A stretch of 64,000 nt of DNA from Streptomyces sp. NBC_00464 (GTDB lineage: Bacteria; Actinomycetota; Actinomycetes; Streptomycetales; Streptomycetaceae). The position numbers and the translations under genes are program-made. The stretch spans positions 1-64,000 of the forward strand of contig NZ_CP107900.1 of NCBI RefSeq assembly GCF_036013915.1, given 5' to 3'. The notes beneath the pieces were generated by a model that saw nothing but the letters and a program-made list of their open reading frames with translations, was not told the origin of the DNA and did no database searches. Positions 41,555-50,135 of the stretch are shown here, one piece after another (the stretch's first letter is position 1; each line of letters starts with the position of its first letter).

Positions 41555-41715
41555 TGACGACGATGTCCACGCCCATTCCCCTGCCGGACACGGCCGAGGA
41601 GAGGGCCTACCGGCGGTGGTATGGGCACACGGTGCGGTGCGGCACATGCCGGGCGGGCGGCCCCTGCTCCGTCTCCGCCGCACTCGGCCGTGCCTGGCGG
41701 AGAGCGCGCCCATGA
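41554..41715 (+). CDS. Cys-containing microprotein
   Basis: 53 residues from ATG 41554, one-base overlap with the previous stop. Contains RCGTCRAGGPCSV, a possible metal site, and an Arg-rich end. The stop overlaps the next ATG by 4 bp. The coupling on both sides is the best evidence of translation. Confidence 0.65.
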   Translation: MTTMSTPIPLPDTAEERAYRRWYGHTVRCGTCRAGGPCSVSAALGRAWRRARP

Positions 41716-41888
41716 GCCGCAGCCGCTGCCCGTACGGGCGTCACCCGTTCCCCGAAGAGGACGAGACCGGCACCTACTGCGACGAACACGGCGTGACGAT
41801 GCTGTGGCGCCCCCCGCCGGCGGACGACCCCGCCCCCGCCGTCCCGTCCCCCCAGGACACAGACCCGGAGATCCACCCCGGGCAGTGA
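41712..41888 (+). CDS. Cys/His microprotein
   Basis: 58 residues from ATG 41712 (ATGA overlap). The N-terminal half contains R-C-P-Y-G-R-H-P-F and Y-C-D-E-H, a Cys/His pattern that could bind zinc; the second half is Pro/Asp-rich and disordered. Third gene of the small coupled run. Confidence 0.65.
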   Translation: MSRSRCPYGRHPFPEEDETGTYCDEHGVTMLWRPPPADDPAPAVPSPQDTDPEIHPGQ

Positions 41889-41952
41889 CGGACCGGGTGG
41901 TGTCGGCGACTTCCGAGGACACCGCCGGTGAGCGGATGGCACGCTGATCGGC

Positions 41953-42219
41953 ATGCACGAGCCGCGGCGCCGGGTCTACGGATCCGACCACGACGACCCC
42001 CACCCCTACGCCGAAACGGGGCACGACTACCGGGAACTCACGGGCGGACCGCTGGACGGACTGCTCGTCGATGTCACCGGGTGGACGCAGGAACAGATCA
42101 TGACCGGCGCCTACCTGATCACTCCTCACAGCGTGTACGGGCCGAGCGGCCGGGCAGCGTACGCACCCACCCTCAGCCATCTCGACGGACCGTGGGTGTG
42201 GGAAGGGGACATCCCCTGA
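41953..42219 (+). CDS. small hypothetical protein
   Basis: 88 residues from ATG 41953. A compact strand-rich protein: YRELTGGPLDGLLVDVTGWTQEQIMTGAYLIT, PSGRAAYAP, and an aromatic end GPWVWEGDIP. No named family. It follows the three Cys-rich microproteins in the same direction after a 64-bp gap and may belong with them. Confidence 0.7.
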   Translation: MHEPRRRVYGSDHDDPHPYAETGHDYRELTGGPLDGLLVDVTGWTQEQIMTGAYLITPHSVYGPSGRAAYAPTLSHLDGPWVWEGDIP

Positions 42220-42288
42220 CATCGCGCCCTCAGGAGCAACTACTGAGACTTCGGGCCCAGAGGTCGAGGCTGCGGGCACCATTGGCGC

Positions 42289-43062
42289 ATGACCGACGAC
42301 ATCACCGAAGACAACCGACGGGCGTACATAGGGCTTGAGGCCCTGGCCGGGCTCACGAACGGGGTGGCGGCCCACGCACCCCAAGACGAGGACAGGCGAC
42401 CGTTTCTGGTGGCCTGGGGGCTCCTGGCCGCGATGCAGCGCCAGGCGCTCGCCGTCGCGCTCCTGCATCGCAAGGGGTTCGGTCACGAAGCCGCCCCCAA
42501 CCGACGCGCACTCATCGAGCATCTGGCTCAGATTCGGTGGATCGCTGAAGACGGAGCCGATGCCGTCGACTCAATGAACAAGGCTCTACAAGCGTCGCAA
42601 GGAAAGCTCCGCAACGCTGCCGACGCGGCAGGAATGTCGTATGAACCGACGATCCCTGACGCCGTCCAATCCGCTGTCATCCCCTCCAACTCGGCCAACC
42701 AGTACAACAACTTCACCCCACTGCTGAAGCGGCTCAGCGCTCCGCTGCTCGCGACCTGGATCGGTGCAACGCAGCTCGCGCATCCCACCCTCACCGGAGC
42801 GCAATGCTTCTTTGACGACACCGCCGACGACCAGGTCCTGATCTACGACGAACCGACGTACCGAGGGGCAGACAATCCGGTGGAGCAGTCCCCGTACGCC
42901 GCCTTCACCTTTATGTGGGCGGCGATGGACGCTTTCAACCAGCTCATGAAGGGGTCTCCTTGGGGCGACGAACTTCAGCGCATAGCTTCCGAGGGCGGTC
43001 TCACCGATCACTCCGAGCCACGACGCGGAGAGGACCAGGCGACGGGCGACAACGGGGTCTGA
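42289..43062 (+). CDS. hypothetical helical protein (DUF5677-like appearance)
   Basis: 257 residues, mostly helical and soluble. The segment LAAMQRQALAVALLHRKGFGHEAAPNRRALIEHLAQIRWIAED (about 48-90) recalls DUF5677-type proteins, where an Arg and a Glu/His lie on paired helices, but I cannot confirm the match. The middle is Ser/Asn/Tyr-rich, and a second helical block follows (YAAFTFMWAAMDAFNQLMKG). Start ATG 42289. It stands alone between the small-gene run and the first NLR-like locus. No signal peptide. Possibly a stress or defence-linked factor, on context only. Confidence 0.65.
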   Translation: MTDDITEDNRRAYIGLEALAGLTNGVAAHAPQDEDRRPFLVAWGLLAAMQRQALAVALLHRKGFGHEAAPNRRALIEHLAQIRWIAEDGADAVDSMNKALQASQGKLRNAADAAGMSYEPTIPDAVQSAVIPSNSANQYNNFTPLLKRLSAPLLATWIGATQLAHPTLTGAQCFFDDTADDQVLIYDEPTYRGADNPVEQSPYAAFTFMWAAMDAFNQLMKGSPWGDELQRIASEGGLTDHSEPRRGEDQATGDNGV

Positions 43063-43111
43063 AGCGGGCGCCGGCCCTGCACTCCGATAGCCGCGTCATA
43101 CGGTGGAGGGC

Positions 43112-43264
43112 ATGGCCGATGCTGCCCCAATCCCGGATCCTGCCGACGCTCCCCCGGTCGTCGTGACGACGCCGGAGGGGCAGGAGTTCTCTGGGGTAGA
43201 TGCTGTGGCGCGAGGCAGGTCTAGGGGGATTTCCGCAGCTCAGCCCCAGGCCCCACAACGCTAG
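43112..43264 (+). CDS. possible 50-residue ORF
   Basis: ATG 43112 with GGAGGG directly upstream opens a 50-codon frame (MADAAPIPDPADAPPVVVTT...). It is Pro/Ala/Val-rich and resembles nothing I know. The GC-rich third positions give slight support; it may be a remnant. Confidence 0.3.
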   Translation: MADAAPIPDPADAPPVVVTTPEGQEFSGVDAVARGRSRGISAAQPQAPQR

Positions 43265-43629
43265 CAGCTGCAACAGGCGTTGCGTGATTGCCGATTCGGT
43301 TGATGTGCGCGGGTGGGAGCACTCGCGGTGGTGGGGGTGAGCCTCTCCGGTGCGTCGACAACAACTTGACCTTCGACTCGGGTGGAGGGTTCAGCGTCGA
43401 TGGTGTGACGACCGAACCGGTGGCGCTGCTACCGCGTTGCGGCTGGACCTGGCATCGGACTCGGGTGAACGATCGTGCAGCTACAAGGAAGCGGATGCGC
43501 CCGGTCGGTCAGCAGGCGGGGTCGTCGGGGGCCTGCAGAGTATGCCGCCCCCGACGACCCGGAACCGAACCGGGTGCATGTGATGTCCCTTCGGGGTATG
43601 TACGGGGTGTCGAGTCGCAGGGAGCGGAT
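43265..43629. other. intergenic region before the first NLR-like locus
   Basis: No gene is supported here. A frame continuous with the effector gene extends upstream to 43288 but has poor codon bias and no start signal. The sequence just before 43630 (GGAGCGGAT) provides the ribosome-binding site, so the promoter of the NLR-like locus should lie in this stretch. Confidence 0.5.
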
Positions 43630-44085
43630 ATGGAAACTGAGATCGTCCAGGCAGTCGATCAGATGGGCCCATACGTGGCGGCCGCGCTCGCCGCATACGG
43701 CGCCAATGTCCTGTCCCGCGCCGAGGATGCGGCTGCCGATGCGACGGTGAACGCTGGACGGCAAATCCTTCTCAGGGTCTGGAACCGCATCTCGCCGACG
43801 CGGCGCGCCATGCTGCAGCTGGCCGTCGAGGATGCGGTGACGACCGGGCCTGCCGCCGACGACGGAGCTGCGGTCCTGCGCATGCAGCTCAGGCAGGCGA
43901 TGAGCGAAAATCCGCAACTTGTCCAGGAGTTGAGGAATCTGCTCGCAAGCGCCCCACGAACGGTCACCGCGTCCGGGGAGCGGTCGGTGGCCGTCGGCGG
44001 TGAAAGCACCGGCGTGGTCAACACGGGCGACGGAGCCCACATTACGGTCCACGGCCGCCACACAACGGAGCCGACCTCGTCATGA
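43630..44085 (+). CDS. putative effector of NLR-like locus 1, with RHIM-like C-terminal motif
   Basis: 151 residues from ATG 43630 (GGAGCG). The N-terminal 105 residues are all-helical, with an amphipathic/hydrophobic first hairpin (AVDQMGPYVAAALAAYGANVLS) and a second pair (GRQILLRVWNRISPTRRAMLQLAVEDAV); no named domain, though a membrane-acting helical bundle is plausible. Residues 112-140 form the motif V-T-A-S-G-E-R-S-V-A-V-G-G then E-S-T-G-V-V-N-T-G-D, like the RHIM-type amyloid core (V-x-V-G-x-x-N/S). The following NB-ARC protein begins with a related motif, and the two genes overlap by ATGA. I infer an effector switched on by prion-like contact with the ATPase. The enzymatic or pore activity is unknown. 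Confidence 0.72.
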   Translation: METEIVQAVDQMGPYVAAALAAYGANVLSRAEDAAADATVNAGRQILLRVWNRISPTRRAMLQLAVEDAVTTGPAADDGAAVLRMQLRQAMSENPQLVQELRNLLASAPRTVTASGERSVAVGGESTGVVNTGDGAHITVHGRHTTEPTSS

Positions 44086-46937
44086 CCGCCTCGGGCGCGC
44101 ACCATGCCTCCGGAGCCCGGTCCATTGCGGCCGACGCGCTGTCGGGGTTCGCCAACACCGGTGACCATGTCAGCGTCACCGTGCTGACACAGCAGGATCT
44201 CCACAGCGCGAAGGAGGTCGGCGCGCCTCCGCACTCCTGGAATCTTCCGTACCCGCCGGACCGGGCGTTCGTTGGCCGTGACGCCCAGCTGACGCAGTTG
44301 CACGAGCTGTTCAGGCCACACGAGGGTGTGGAGCAGACTCGCTCCCACGTGGTGCACGGCATGGGCGGTATCGGCAAGAGCACCCTCGCCGTCCATTACG
44401 CGCACCGCAACCGGGAGCACTACAGTCTGATCTGGTGGATCAACGCGGACTCCCCGACGCAGATCGCCTCCTCTCTGGCCGCCCTCACTGCGTATCTGCA
44501 CCCCCAGTGGGCGGCCGGCGTCGGGGTCGAGGCGCGGGCGGCCTGGGCAAGTGCCTGGCTACAGTGGCACCCCGGATGGTTGCTGATCTTCGACAACGTG
44601 AACGAACCACGCGACGCCGAACCGTATCTGGGCGGGCTGACCGGCGGCCACCATCTGATTACCAGCCGCCGCGCCCATGGCTGGTCCAGTGCACGGGCCG
44701 TCGGCCTGGATGTGCTCGCCGACACCTCGGCGGCCGACCTTCTCTACGAGCTTGCCTGCGGCGAGTCCCCCGACCGCTGCAGCCCGCAGTACGCCGACGC
44801 CTGTGCGCTGGCCACCGCGCTAGGCAACCTGCCGCTCGCCCTTCACCAGGCTGGCGCCTATCTGCGTCAGACCGGGACGACCCTGGTCTCGTTTTACAAC
44901 GACCTGGGGCTGATGCTGGACGAGGCGGCTTCCGGCATCGACCCCGAGCGCACCATTGCACGGGTGTGGAACGTGACCTTGGCCGCCGTCGAGGAGCAGA
45001 GCGACGCGGCGATCACTCTGTTGTACGCCCTGGCCTGGCTCTCTCCCGACGGCTGCCCACGCGGACTGCTCGCCCCGCTGTGCCCCGACGGACGCACGCT
45101 GAACACGGCCCTGGGCGTCCTCGCGACCTACAACCTCGTCCACCTAACTGGCCCTGCGGTACGCATCCACCGCCTCCTGCAACTCACCCTGCGCCGCACC
45201 CCGCATCCCGCTGGGCTGTCGCTGACGCCCCTGCCCGCCGCGCGCGGGCGCACCGAGGCAACCCGCGTCCTGCGCCACGCTCTACACCCCGAGGGTGTGG
45301 CGAGCCCGGCACCGCAGGCGACGTGGGATCTCTGTCTGCCCCACCTCCTGGTACTGGTTTCCACGGTGCCGGACGGCTACGACGACGCTCCCGCCCTGCC
45401 GGCGTACCTCGACGCCGCAGAACGCTTCCACGAGCAGCGCCAGGATGACAAGGCGCTGCCGCTGTGGGAGGGGATCATGCGCGTGTACGAGGCCACGTTC
45501 CCGCCCGACACGCCCCAAGCGCTCCACGCACGTCACCGCATGGCGGGGGCCCTCATGGAAAGCGGGGAGTCTCATCGAGCCCTGAGGCTCCTGGGCGGAG
45601 TCGTCGCCGACCGCACGCGACTGCTGGGAGCCGACCACCCCGACACCTTGGAGAGCCTCAACGATTTGGGCTGCTGTCACATTTACGAGGGTGACGTGCA
45701 GTCAGGCGAGGCGCTGCTCGCTCGCGCGGCCCAAGGCCGCGAGCGTGTCCTGGGGCGAAGCCATCCCCAGACGCTCAAGAGCCGTAGCTACCTCGCCGCC
45801 TGCTACGCAGTGCAGCGACGGCCAGACGAGGCGGTGTCCCTCCTGGAGCAGGTGGCCGCAGAATCGGCACACGTGCTGGGTCCCGATCACCTTGACACGT
45901 TAGAGTGCCGCGAAGCACTCGCCGAATGTCTCATGATGACCTCACGCCTCGACGAGGCAGTGCGCCTCCAGGAGGCCCTCGCAGCGCATTGCGAGCGTGC
46001 ACTGGGCGGCGACGACCCGCACACGCTGAGCGCCCGCACGACCTTGAGCACGTACTACGGCATGGCGAGGCGGACGCAGGATGCGATCGCCCTCCGGGAG
46101 GAAGCCGTCCGTGACCACGAACGGGTCTTCGGCACCGTCCACCCCGGCACCGTGGCCGCCCGCATAGCCTTGGCCGACGAATACCGAAACGGTGGGCAGA
46201 AGGAGGCCGCAGTCGCCCTCCTTGAGGTGGCGGTCGCCGACTGCGTGCGACACCTGGGCGACGACCACCCCCACACCCTCAAGGCCCGAACCAAGCTCGC
46301 CAACTTTCTCGTGAAGACCGACCGGGTGACAGAGGCGGTCATGTTGGGGGAAGGTCTGATCGCTGACTACGAGCGCGTCTTCGGCGCCGACCACACCCAA
46401 AGTCTGGAGGCCCGCAGGAGCCTTGGGGAAATCTATGTGGGGGCCGGCCGCTTGGAAGAGGCGATCAGCCTCTACGAAGAGGTCATCGCGCACCGCACAC
46501 GCTTACTGGGCGTTAACGATATTTTCACCCTGATAGCAAGGACCGGTCTCGCCTTTGCCTACTTCGATGCGGAGCGGTTCGACGACGTTGTAGAAATCGG
46601 AAAATCGGTGATGGCCGCCCTCGATGGCGGCGCCCACCTGCTCACCTCATATTTCCACTTTGTGCTCACCGCCTCGTACGCGGAGCTGGGGAAAGTGGAC
46701 GAGGCCATTGCCCACGGTGTACAGGCATTGGCGGACTTCGAGCACATCCAGGGTGCCGACCACCCCGACATGCTCTACCTCCGCCGATTCCTCAGCTCCT
46801 GCTACCGGGCGGCGGGGCAACAGGAGAAATCCATCGAACTGATGAAGCAACTGCTCATCGACAGCGAGAGGGCACTGGGCCCTGACCATCCCGACACCGT
46901 ACAGTTCCGGGAAGACCTGCGAGAGCAAGGAGTCTGA
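44082..46937 (+). CDS. NLR-like NB-ARC/TPR STAND ATPase, locus 1
   Basis: 951 residues. Residues 9-34 (ASGARSIAADALSGFANTGD) repeat the partner gene's motif in weaker form. The NB-ARC core has F-V-G-R (63-66), Walker A G-M-G-G-I-G-K-S-T (93-101), Walker B L-L-I-F-D-N-V (167-173), sensor H-L-I-T-S-R-R (191-197), the N-L-P-L-A-L block and an I-H-R winged-helix site replacing MHD. From about residue 430, tetratricopeptide repeats of about 42 residues (GADHPDTLESLNDLG...) run to the end; they are diverged, unlike those of locus 2. STAND proteins oligomerise on ligand binding by the repeats and activate an effector, here most likely the coupled upstream protein. Confidence 0.87.
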   Translation: MTASGAHHASGARSIAADALSGFANTGDHVSVTVLTQQDLHSAKEVGAPPHSWNLPYPPDRAFVGRDAQLTQLHELFRPHEGVEQTRSHVVHGMGGIGKSTLAVHYAHRNREHYSLIWWINADSPTQIASSLAALTAYLHPQWAAGVGVEARAAWASAWLQWHPGWLLIFDNVNEPRDAEPYLGGLTGGHHLITSRRAHGWSSARAVGLDVLADTSAADLLYELACGESPDRCSPQYADACALATALGNLPLALHQAGAYLRQTGTTLVSFYNDLGLMLDEAASGIDPERTIARVWNVTLAAVEEQSDAAITLLYALAWLSPDGCPRGLLAPLCPDGRTLNTALGVLATYNLVHLTGPAVRIHRLLQLTLRRTPHPAGLSLTPLPAARGRTEATRVLRHALHPEGVASPAPQATWDLCLPHLLVLVSTVPDGYDDAPALPAYLDAAERFHEQRQDDKALPLWEGIMRVYEATFPPDTPQALHARHRMAGALMESGESHRALRLLGGVVADRTRLLGADHPDTLESLNDLGCCHIYEGDVQSGEALLARAAQGRERVLGRSHPQTLKSRSYLAACYAVQRRPDEAVSLLEQVAAESAHVLGPDHLDTLECREALAECLMMTSRLDEAVRLQEALAAHCERALGGDDPHTLSARTTLSTYYGMARRTQDAIALREEAVRDHERVFGTVHPGTVAARIALADEYRNGGQKEAAVALLEVAVADCVRHLGDDHPHTLKARTKLANFLVKTDRVTEAVMLGEGLIADYERVFGADHTQSLEARRSLGEIYVGAGRLEEAISLYEEVIAHRTRLLGVNDIFTLIARTGLAFAYFDAERFDDVVEIGKSVMAALDGGAHLLTSYFHFVLTASYAELGKVDEAIAHGVQALADFEHIQGADHPDMLYLRRFLSSCYRAAGQQEKSIELMKQLLIDSERALGPDHPDTVQFREDLREQGV

Positions 46938-47206
46938 GCGCGAGCTCGGCAGGTCTTTCCCTCAAACACCGCAAGGAACTGACGGTCACCGTCGGCACCG
47001 CCGTACCGCGTGAAGGTTCGATCGCCATGTCCGCATACGGCACCGCAGCGAGCGCCACCGGCTGTCCGACCGCTTCCGGATGCCGAACGGATTGTTACTG
47101 GCGTACCGGTCGAGCCGCACTCCGTGCAGCGGAATCGTGGCCACGGGTGACGCCGGATTGCGCCACAGTCGAACTCATCCCCGGACTGCCGTCCTGGCAG
47201 CCTTGC

Positions 47207-47370
47207 CTATCGGCCCGCGGCTCCTTTCTGGTTCAGCGCCCGGGTCAGCTCGCGGTTGGCCGCGCGGGCAGCCTCCAACTCCGCTTCGCTTTCCTCCAGG
47301 CGCGCCGACAGTTCGGTGTTGGCCTGCTCCAGGCGGGAGACCCGGCGCTGAAACTCCCATCGACGGCGTC
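47207..47370 (-). pseudogene. coiled-coil C-terminal fragment
   Basis: The minus strand encodes FQRRVSRLEQANTELSARLEESEAELEAARAANRELTRALN, a clean heptad coiled coil ending at a stop at 47207. No start or upstream domain remains: the frame to the right runs into sequence that is coding on the other strand (the 47371-47665 gene). It is the tail of a gene whose front has been replaced. Confidence 0.5.
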
Positions 47371-47665
47371 TCCTGCGACGCCGTGCCCACCGAGCGGCTG
47401 GCGCCGCCGTCGTCGGTGCGCGAGGTGCTGGGGCCCCGCCGGCCCTCGGGCTGGGTACTGCAGAAGTCCGGCGGCCGCGGGCCCAGCGGCGCCGTGCTCC
47501 ACGCCGTCGACTACACCGAGGCCCCGCAAAATGCGGCACTGCTGCCCCTGGAGCGGGCGCTGGACGTCGCGGAGCGGCCCGGCACCCGCTTGTGCTCCCT
47601 GTGCGGCGCAGCGCAGGGAGCTGGACCCCGTGCTGCGCGGCTTCGACCACCTCGGTGACGACTAA
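47371..47665 (+). pseudogene. DUF6233-like gene fragment, frameshifted
   Basis: Encodes PTERLAPPSSVREVLGPRRPSGWVLQK, VLHAVDYTEAP and RPGTRLCSLCGAAQ, then, one frame over, RELDPVLRGFDHLGDD and a stop. An extra G in GCGCAGGGAGCTG (about 47612) breaks the frame; removing it gives an uninterrupted DUF6233-type C-terminus with its C-S-L-C pair. The 5' end is missing and joins the coiled-coil remnant. Decayed streptomycete accessory gene. Confidence 0.65.
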
Positions 47666-47905
47666 CCACCCCTGCGGGTGGTGGCGCCCTGGTGGGCGAG
47701 GACGCCCGACCAGTACGTTCCCCCTGACCTGATGACCGACAGAGGGGGAGGCGTAGGGCGAGGCGCGCTACGAGGGCTGCGGGCCTTGAGACGGACCCTG
47801 GGTGAGGCAGACCCGCAGTAGTCCCGGCCGTCCGGTTGCCCCAGGCGCCGCGCGGCAGCTTGCTGCGCGTGACGGACTGTCAGTGTCGGATGAAACGGTG
47901 ACAGG

Positions 47906-48475
47906 ATGCAACGAACCCCGAAAGCCCAGCTCTATGACGACATCCTCATGGCGAAGTGGGTCGATGAGACCGGCCCTGAGGCAGCCCGCACTAAGGCAGT
48001 AGCCGACCTCGCGGCCGGGGCTTTACCGCCGTGGAACAGGGGCGAGGACAAGGAGATCCGCCTTACTTCGTGCCTGGTGCGCGAACGGCTGCGCAGGGAG
48101 TTGCCTGAGCCGGGCAAGGCAGGCGGGCGCCTGTACGTACTCGGGTTTCAAGGCCTGCGGCCCGTAGTCAAAATGGGATCCACCGGGAACCCGGAGCGAC
48201 AGTTCGAGAAGTACGAGACCCAGGCACGGAACCTCGGTTACGCGCTGGTCGACGGGTGGGTCTCCGCCCCCGTTGGAACGAGGAAGGAGGCGTTCAAGCA
48301 GGAGACATTCATCCTCACGAACCTGCACATGGTGTTAAACGGCTACATCGTCGGCGGCAGGATCTTTGAGTGGTTTCACGGCCACGACTTCGAGCAGATC
48401 AGGGACCTCGTTCAGCACCCGGACGTTCTGCTCCAGCAGTACCTGTCGATGACGAGTACGACTGAGCCTTCTTAG
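47906..48475 (+). CDS. GIY-YIG/T5orf172-like protein
   Basis: 189 residues from ATG 47906. An N-terminal helical part (about 1-65) is followed by a domain beginning LYVLGFQGLRPVVKMGSTGNPERQF (about 74-100) and continuing NLGYALVDGWVSAPVGTRKEAFKQETFIL. This gives the GIY-YIG/T5orf172 pattern: Tyr in the first strand, G-S-T, a conserved Arg in the following helix and the metal-binding Glu in QETF. Such proteins are nucleases or nuclease-like parts of mobile elements and defence systems. No partner methylase or helicase is adjacent. It lies 2 bp before the left end of an insertion sequence but is complete. Confidence 0.7.
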   Translation: MQRTPKAQLYDDILMAKWVDETGPEAARTKAVADLAAGALPPWNRGEDKEIRLTSCLVRERLRRELPEPGKAGGRLYVLGFQGLRPVVKMGSTGNPERQFEKYETQARNLGYALVDGWVSAPVGTRKEAFKQETFILTNLHMVLNGYIVGGRIFEWFHGHDFEQIRDLVQHPDVLLQQYLSMTSTTEPS

Positions 48476-48476
48476 C

Positions 48477-50040
48477 TTGACGTTTATCCAGTTCGGCGCG
48501 GTTTTGTGCCGACCTTGTGGTGGGCGGGACGGCTGAACGCCTCACCGGTGGCGAGCACTCTTCCCACGTCATGACGGGGGGCTGGGATGCGGTTCTTCGA
48601 ACCCGATGGCCGACCTGGCCCGGGGCGGGAGGGTTTAGGTGCACCGGCTGGGGAACCGGTTTTCGTGCGCAGGTTTCTGAACCCCCTGCGGACACGGGCT
48701 GGTGTCAGTTTGTTCGGCTCGGCCGCCTTCTCCCAGGGCCGCCGCAAGTCGGTGCCCAGCGGCCGGGCCAGTCGGAGCTGGGCATAGGCGGCGATCACCA
48801 GCCGTGTCCACCGGTCGGCCGCTTCCGAGCTGCGAAGCCGGGGCTTGGTCCACCCGAGCGTCTGCTTGAACAGGCGAAACGTGTGCTCGATGTCGAAGCG
48901 ACGCAGGAACGACTGCCAGCAGGGGGTGACATCTGCCCCGGTGGCGCCGGTGCCCGACCACCATAACCAGACCGGCTTGTTCACCCCACCGCTGGGCAGC
49001 TTCTCCACGACCAGGCGGATGACGGTGCCCTCGATGATGGGCAGCGGTCCGTCGTAGTCGATCCAGGCCGCCCGGCGGGTCAGCCGCGGGTGCAGCCGAT
49101 CCCACGCCTGCGCAGTCGCCTTCCCATACAGCCGGGTGTCCGTGGTCGTCACCGCCTGCTCGGTTCCCCAGGTTGTGGGGTCGCCGAAGACGAACTCGCC
49201 GCCGTGCTTGGGCGGCCGGCCGGCCTTGGGGTCGTAGACCAGTGGCGGTGTTGGCCGTCGCATTACGCGGTCGGACCGGAGCCGACCAAGGATCTCGACA
49301 GGCAGTCCCGCCAGCAGGTGGGCGATGCGCGGGGCGTCGTATCCGGCGTCCAGTACGACCAGGACCTCTGGATCACCTGGTTCCCACTGGCCCGCAGCGA
49401 CGAGCCGCTCGACGACCTCGCGGATCTGCACCGTGGTCACCGCGGCGACGTCGGCGCCGGGCTCCAGACGGACCGCGTCCAGCACCGCCGTCCACGAGGT
49501 CCGGCCGGTCTCCAACGCCGCCACGATGGAGTAAGGCCAGCCAGGCACCATCTGGTGTTTGCCCTCGCCCCGGCCGAATGTGTGGCAAAAGGCCCTGTCA
49601 GCACAGGTGCTGGCGTCCGGCCGCAGCCACGGCGAGACATCCACGGCCAGCACCAGTCGGCCATCCGCCGCCCTCGGCAACGGCAGCCCGGCCAGCGCCC
49701 GACGCAGCCGGCCCACATCGATCCGCCCCTGGTTGAGGCCGCCGTAGAGGGCTCCGTGTCCGCGGCGGTGTTCAGGCGCGAGCGCGAGGTCGACCAGCGT
49801 CCGCACCGGCCCGTCCGTGCACAACAGTGCGTCGCATAACTCGAACAACGCGTCGCCCCGCGCGGTCATGCACGCGTACAGCTCCGACGGGAAGTGAGAC
49901 ACGTCCGCGAACGCGTCCCGCAAGACACTCTGATGCACCAAGCTCACGACCACGGCCTTCGCGCTGTTCTTCTGCCTCTGTGACGGAGCACAGGATCAGA
50001 CGAAGGCCGCCTGCGCGTCCGCTGGACTGCGAAACGTCGA
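48477..50040 (-). mobile_element. insertion sequence with NF041680-type transposase
   Basis: Terminal inverted repeats are imperfect: TTGACGTTTATCCAGTTCGG at 48477 and the reverse complement of the right end (TCGACGTTTCGCAGTCCAGC from 50040 leftward) share GACGTTT and CAGT..GC blocks. The element contains one intact transposase gene on the minus strand with the ends close to its start and stop. About 1.56 kb, a normal size. Target duplication is not evident. Confidence 0.7.
48484..49953 (-). CDS. DDE transposase, NF041680 family
   Basis: 489 residues from GTG 49953, intact. Catalytic DDE core seen as L-A-V-D-V-S-P-W-L (first Asp), V-V-L-D-A-G-Y-D-A (second Asp), and the C-terminal FLRRFDIEHTFRLFKQTLGWT with the Glu; GDPTTWGT and VWLWWSGT blocks are typical of this streptomycete family. 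The C-terminal tail is basic and Pro-rich (RPGPGRPSGSKNR). Lies in its own insertion sequence, which separates the GIY-YIG-like gene from the second NLR-like region. Confidence 0.9.
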   Translation of the reverse strand: MVVSLVHQSVLRDAFADVSHFPSELYACMTARGDALFELCDALLCTDGPVRTLVDLALAPEHRRGHGALYGGLNQGRIDVGRLRRALAGLPLPRAADGRLVLAVDVSPWLRPDASTCADRAFCHTFGRGEGKHQMVPGWPYSIVAALETGRTSWTAVLDAVRLEPGADVAAVTTVQIREVVERLVAAGQWEPGDPEVLVVLDAGYDAPRIAHLLAGLPVEILGRLRSDRVMRRPTPPLVYDPKAGRPPKHGGEFVFGDPTTWGTEQAVTTTDTRLYGKATAQAWDRLHPRLTRRAAWIDYDGPLPIIEGTVIRLVVEKLPSGGVNKPVWLWWSGTGATGADVTPCWQSFLRRFDIEHTFRLFKQTLGWTKPRLRSSEAADRWTRLVIAAYAQLRLARPLGTDLRRPWEKAAEPNKLTPARVRRGFRNLRTKTGSPAGAPKPSRPGPGRPSGSKNRIPAPRHDVGRVLATGEAFSRPAHHKVGTKPRRTG

Positions 50041-50135
50041 TCAAGGTCGAGGCCCCGTTCGAGTCGACCTGAACGGGGCCTCGAACAGCCCCAAGCACCG
50101 TTGTTCCTGACCTTCAACGTTGTCATGATCGTGAA

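Noticed and set aside
48484..49953. Plus-strand frames across the NF041680-type transposase as genes
   Set aside because: The minus-strand protein aligns end to end with a known transposase family and sits in terminal repeats; the plus-strand frames are short and domain-free.
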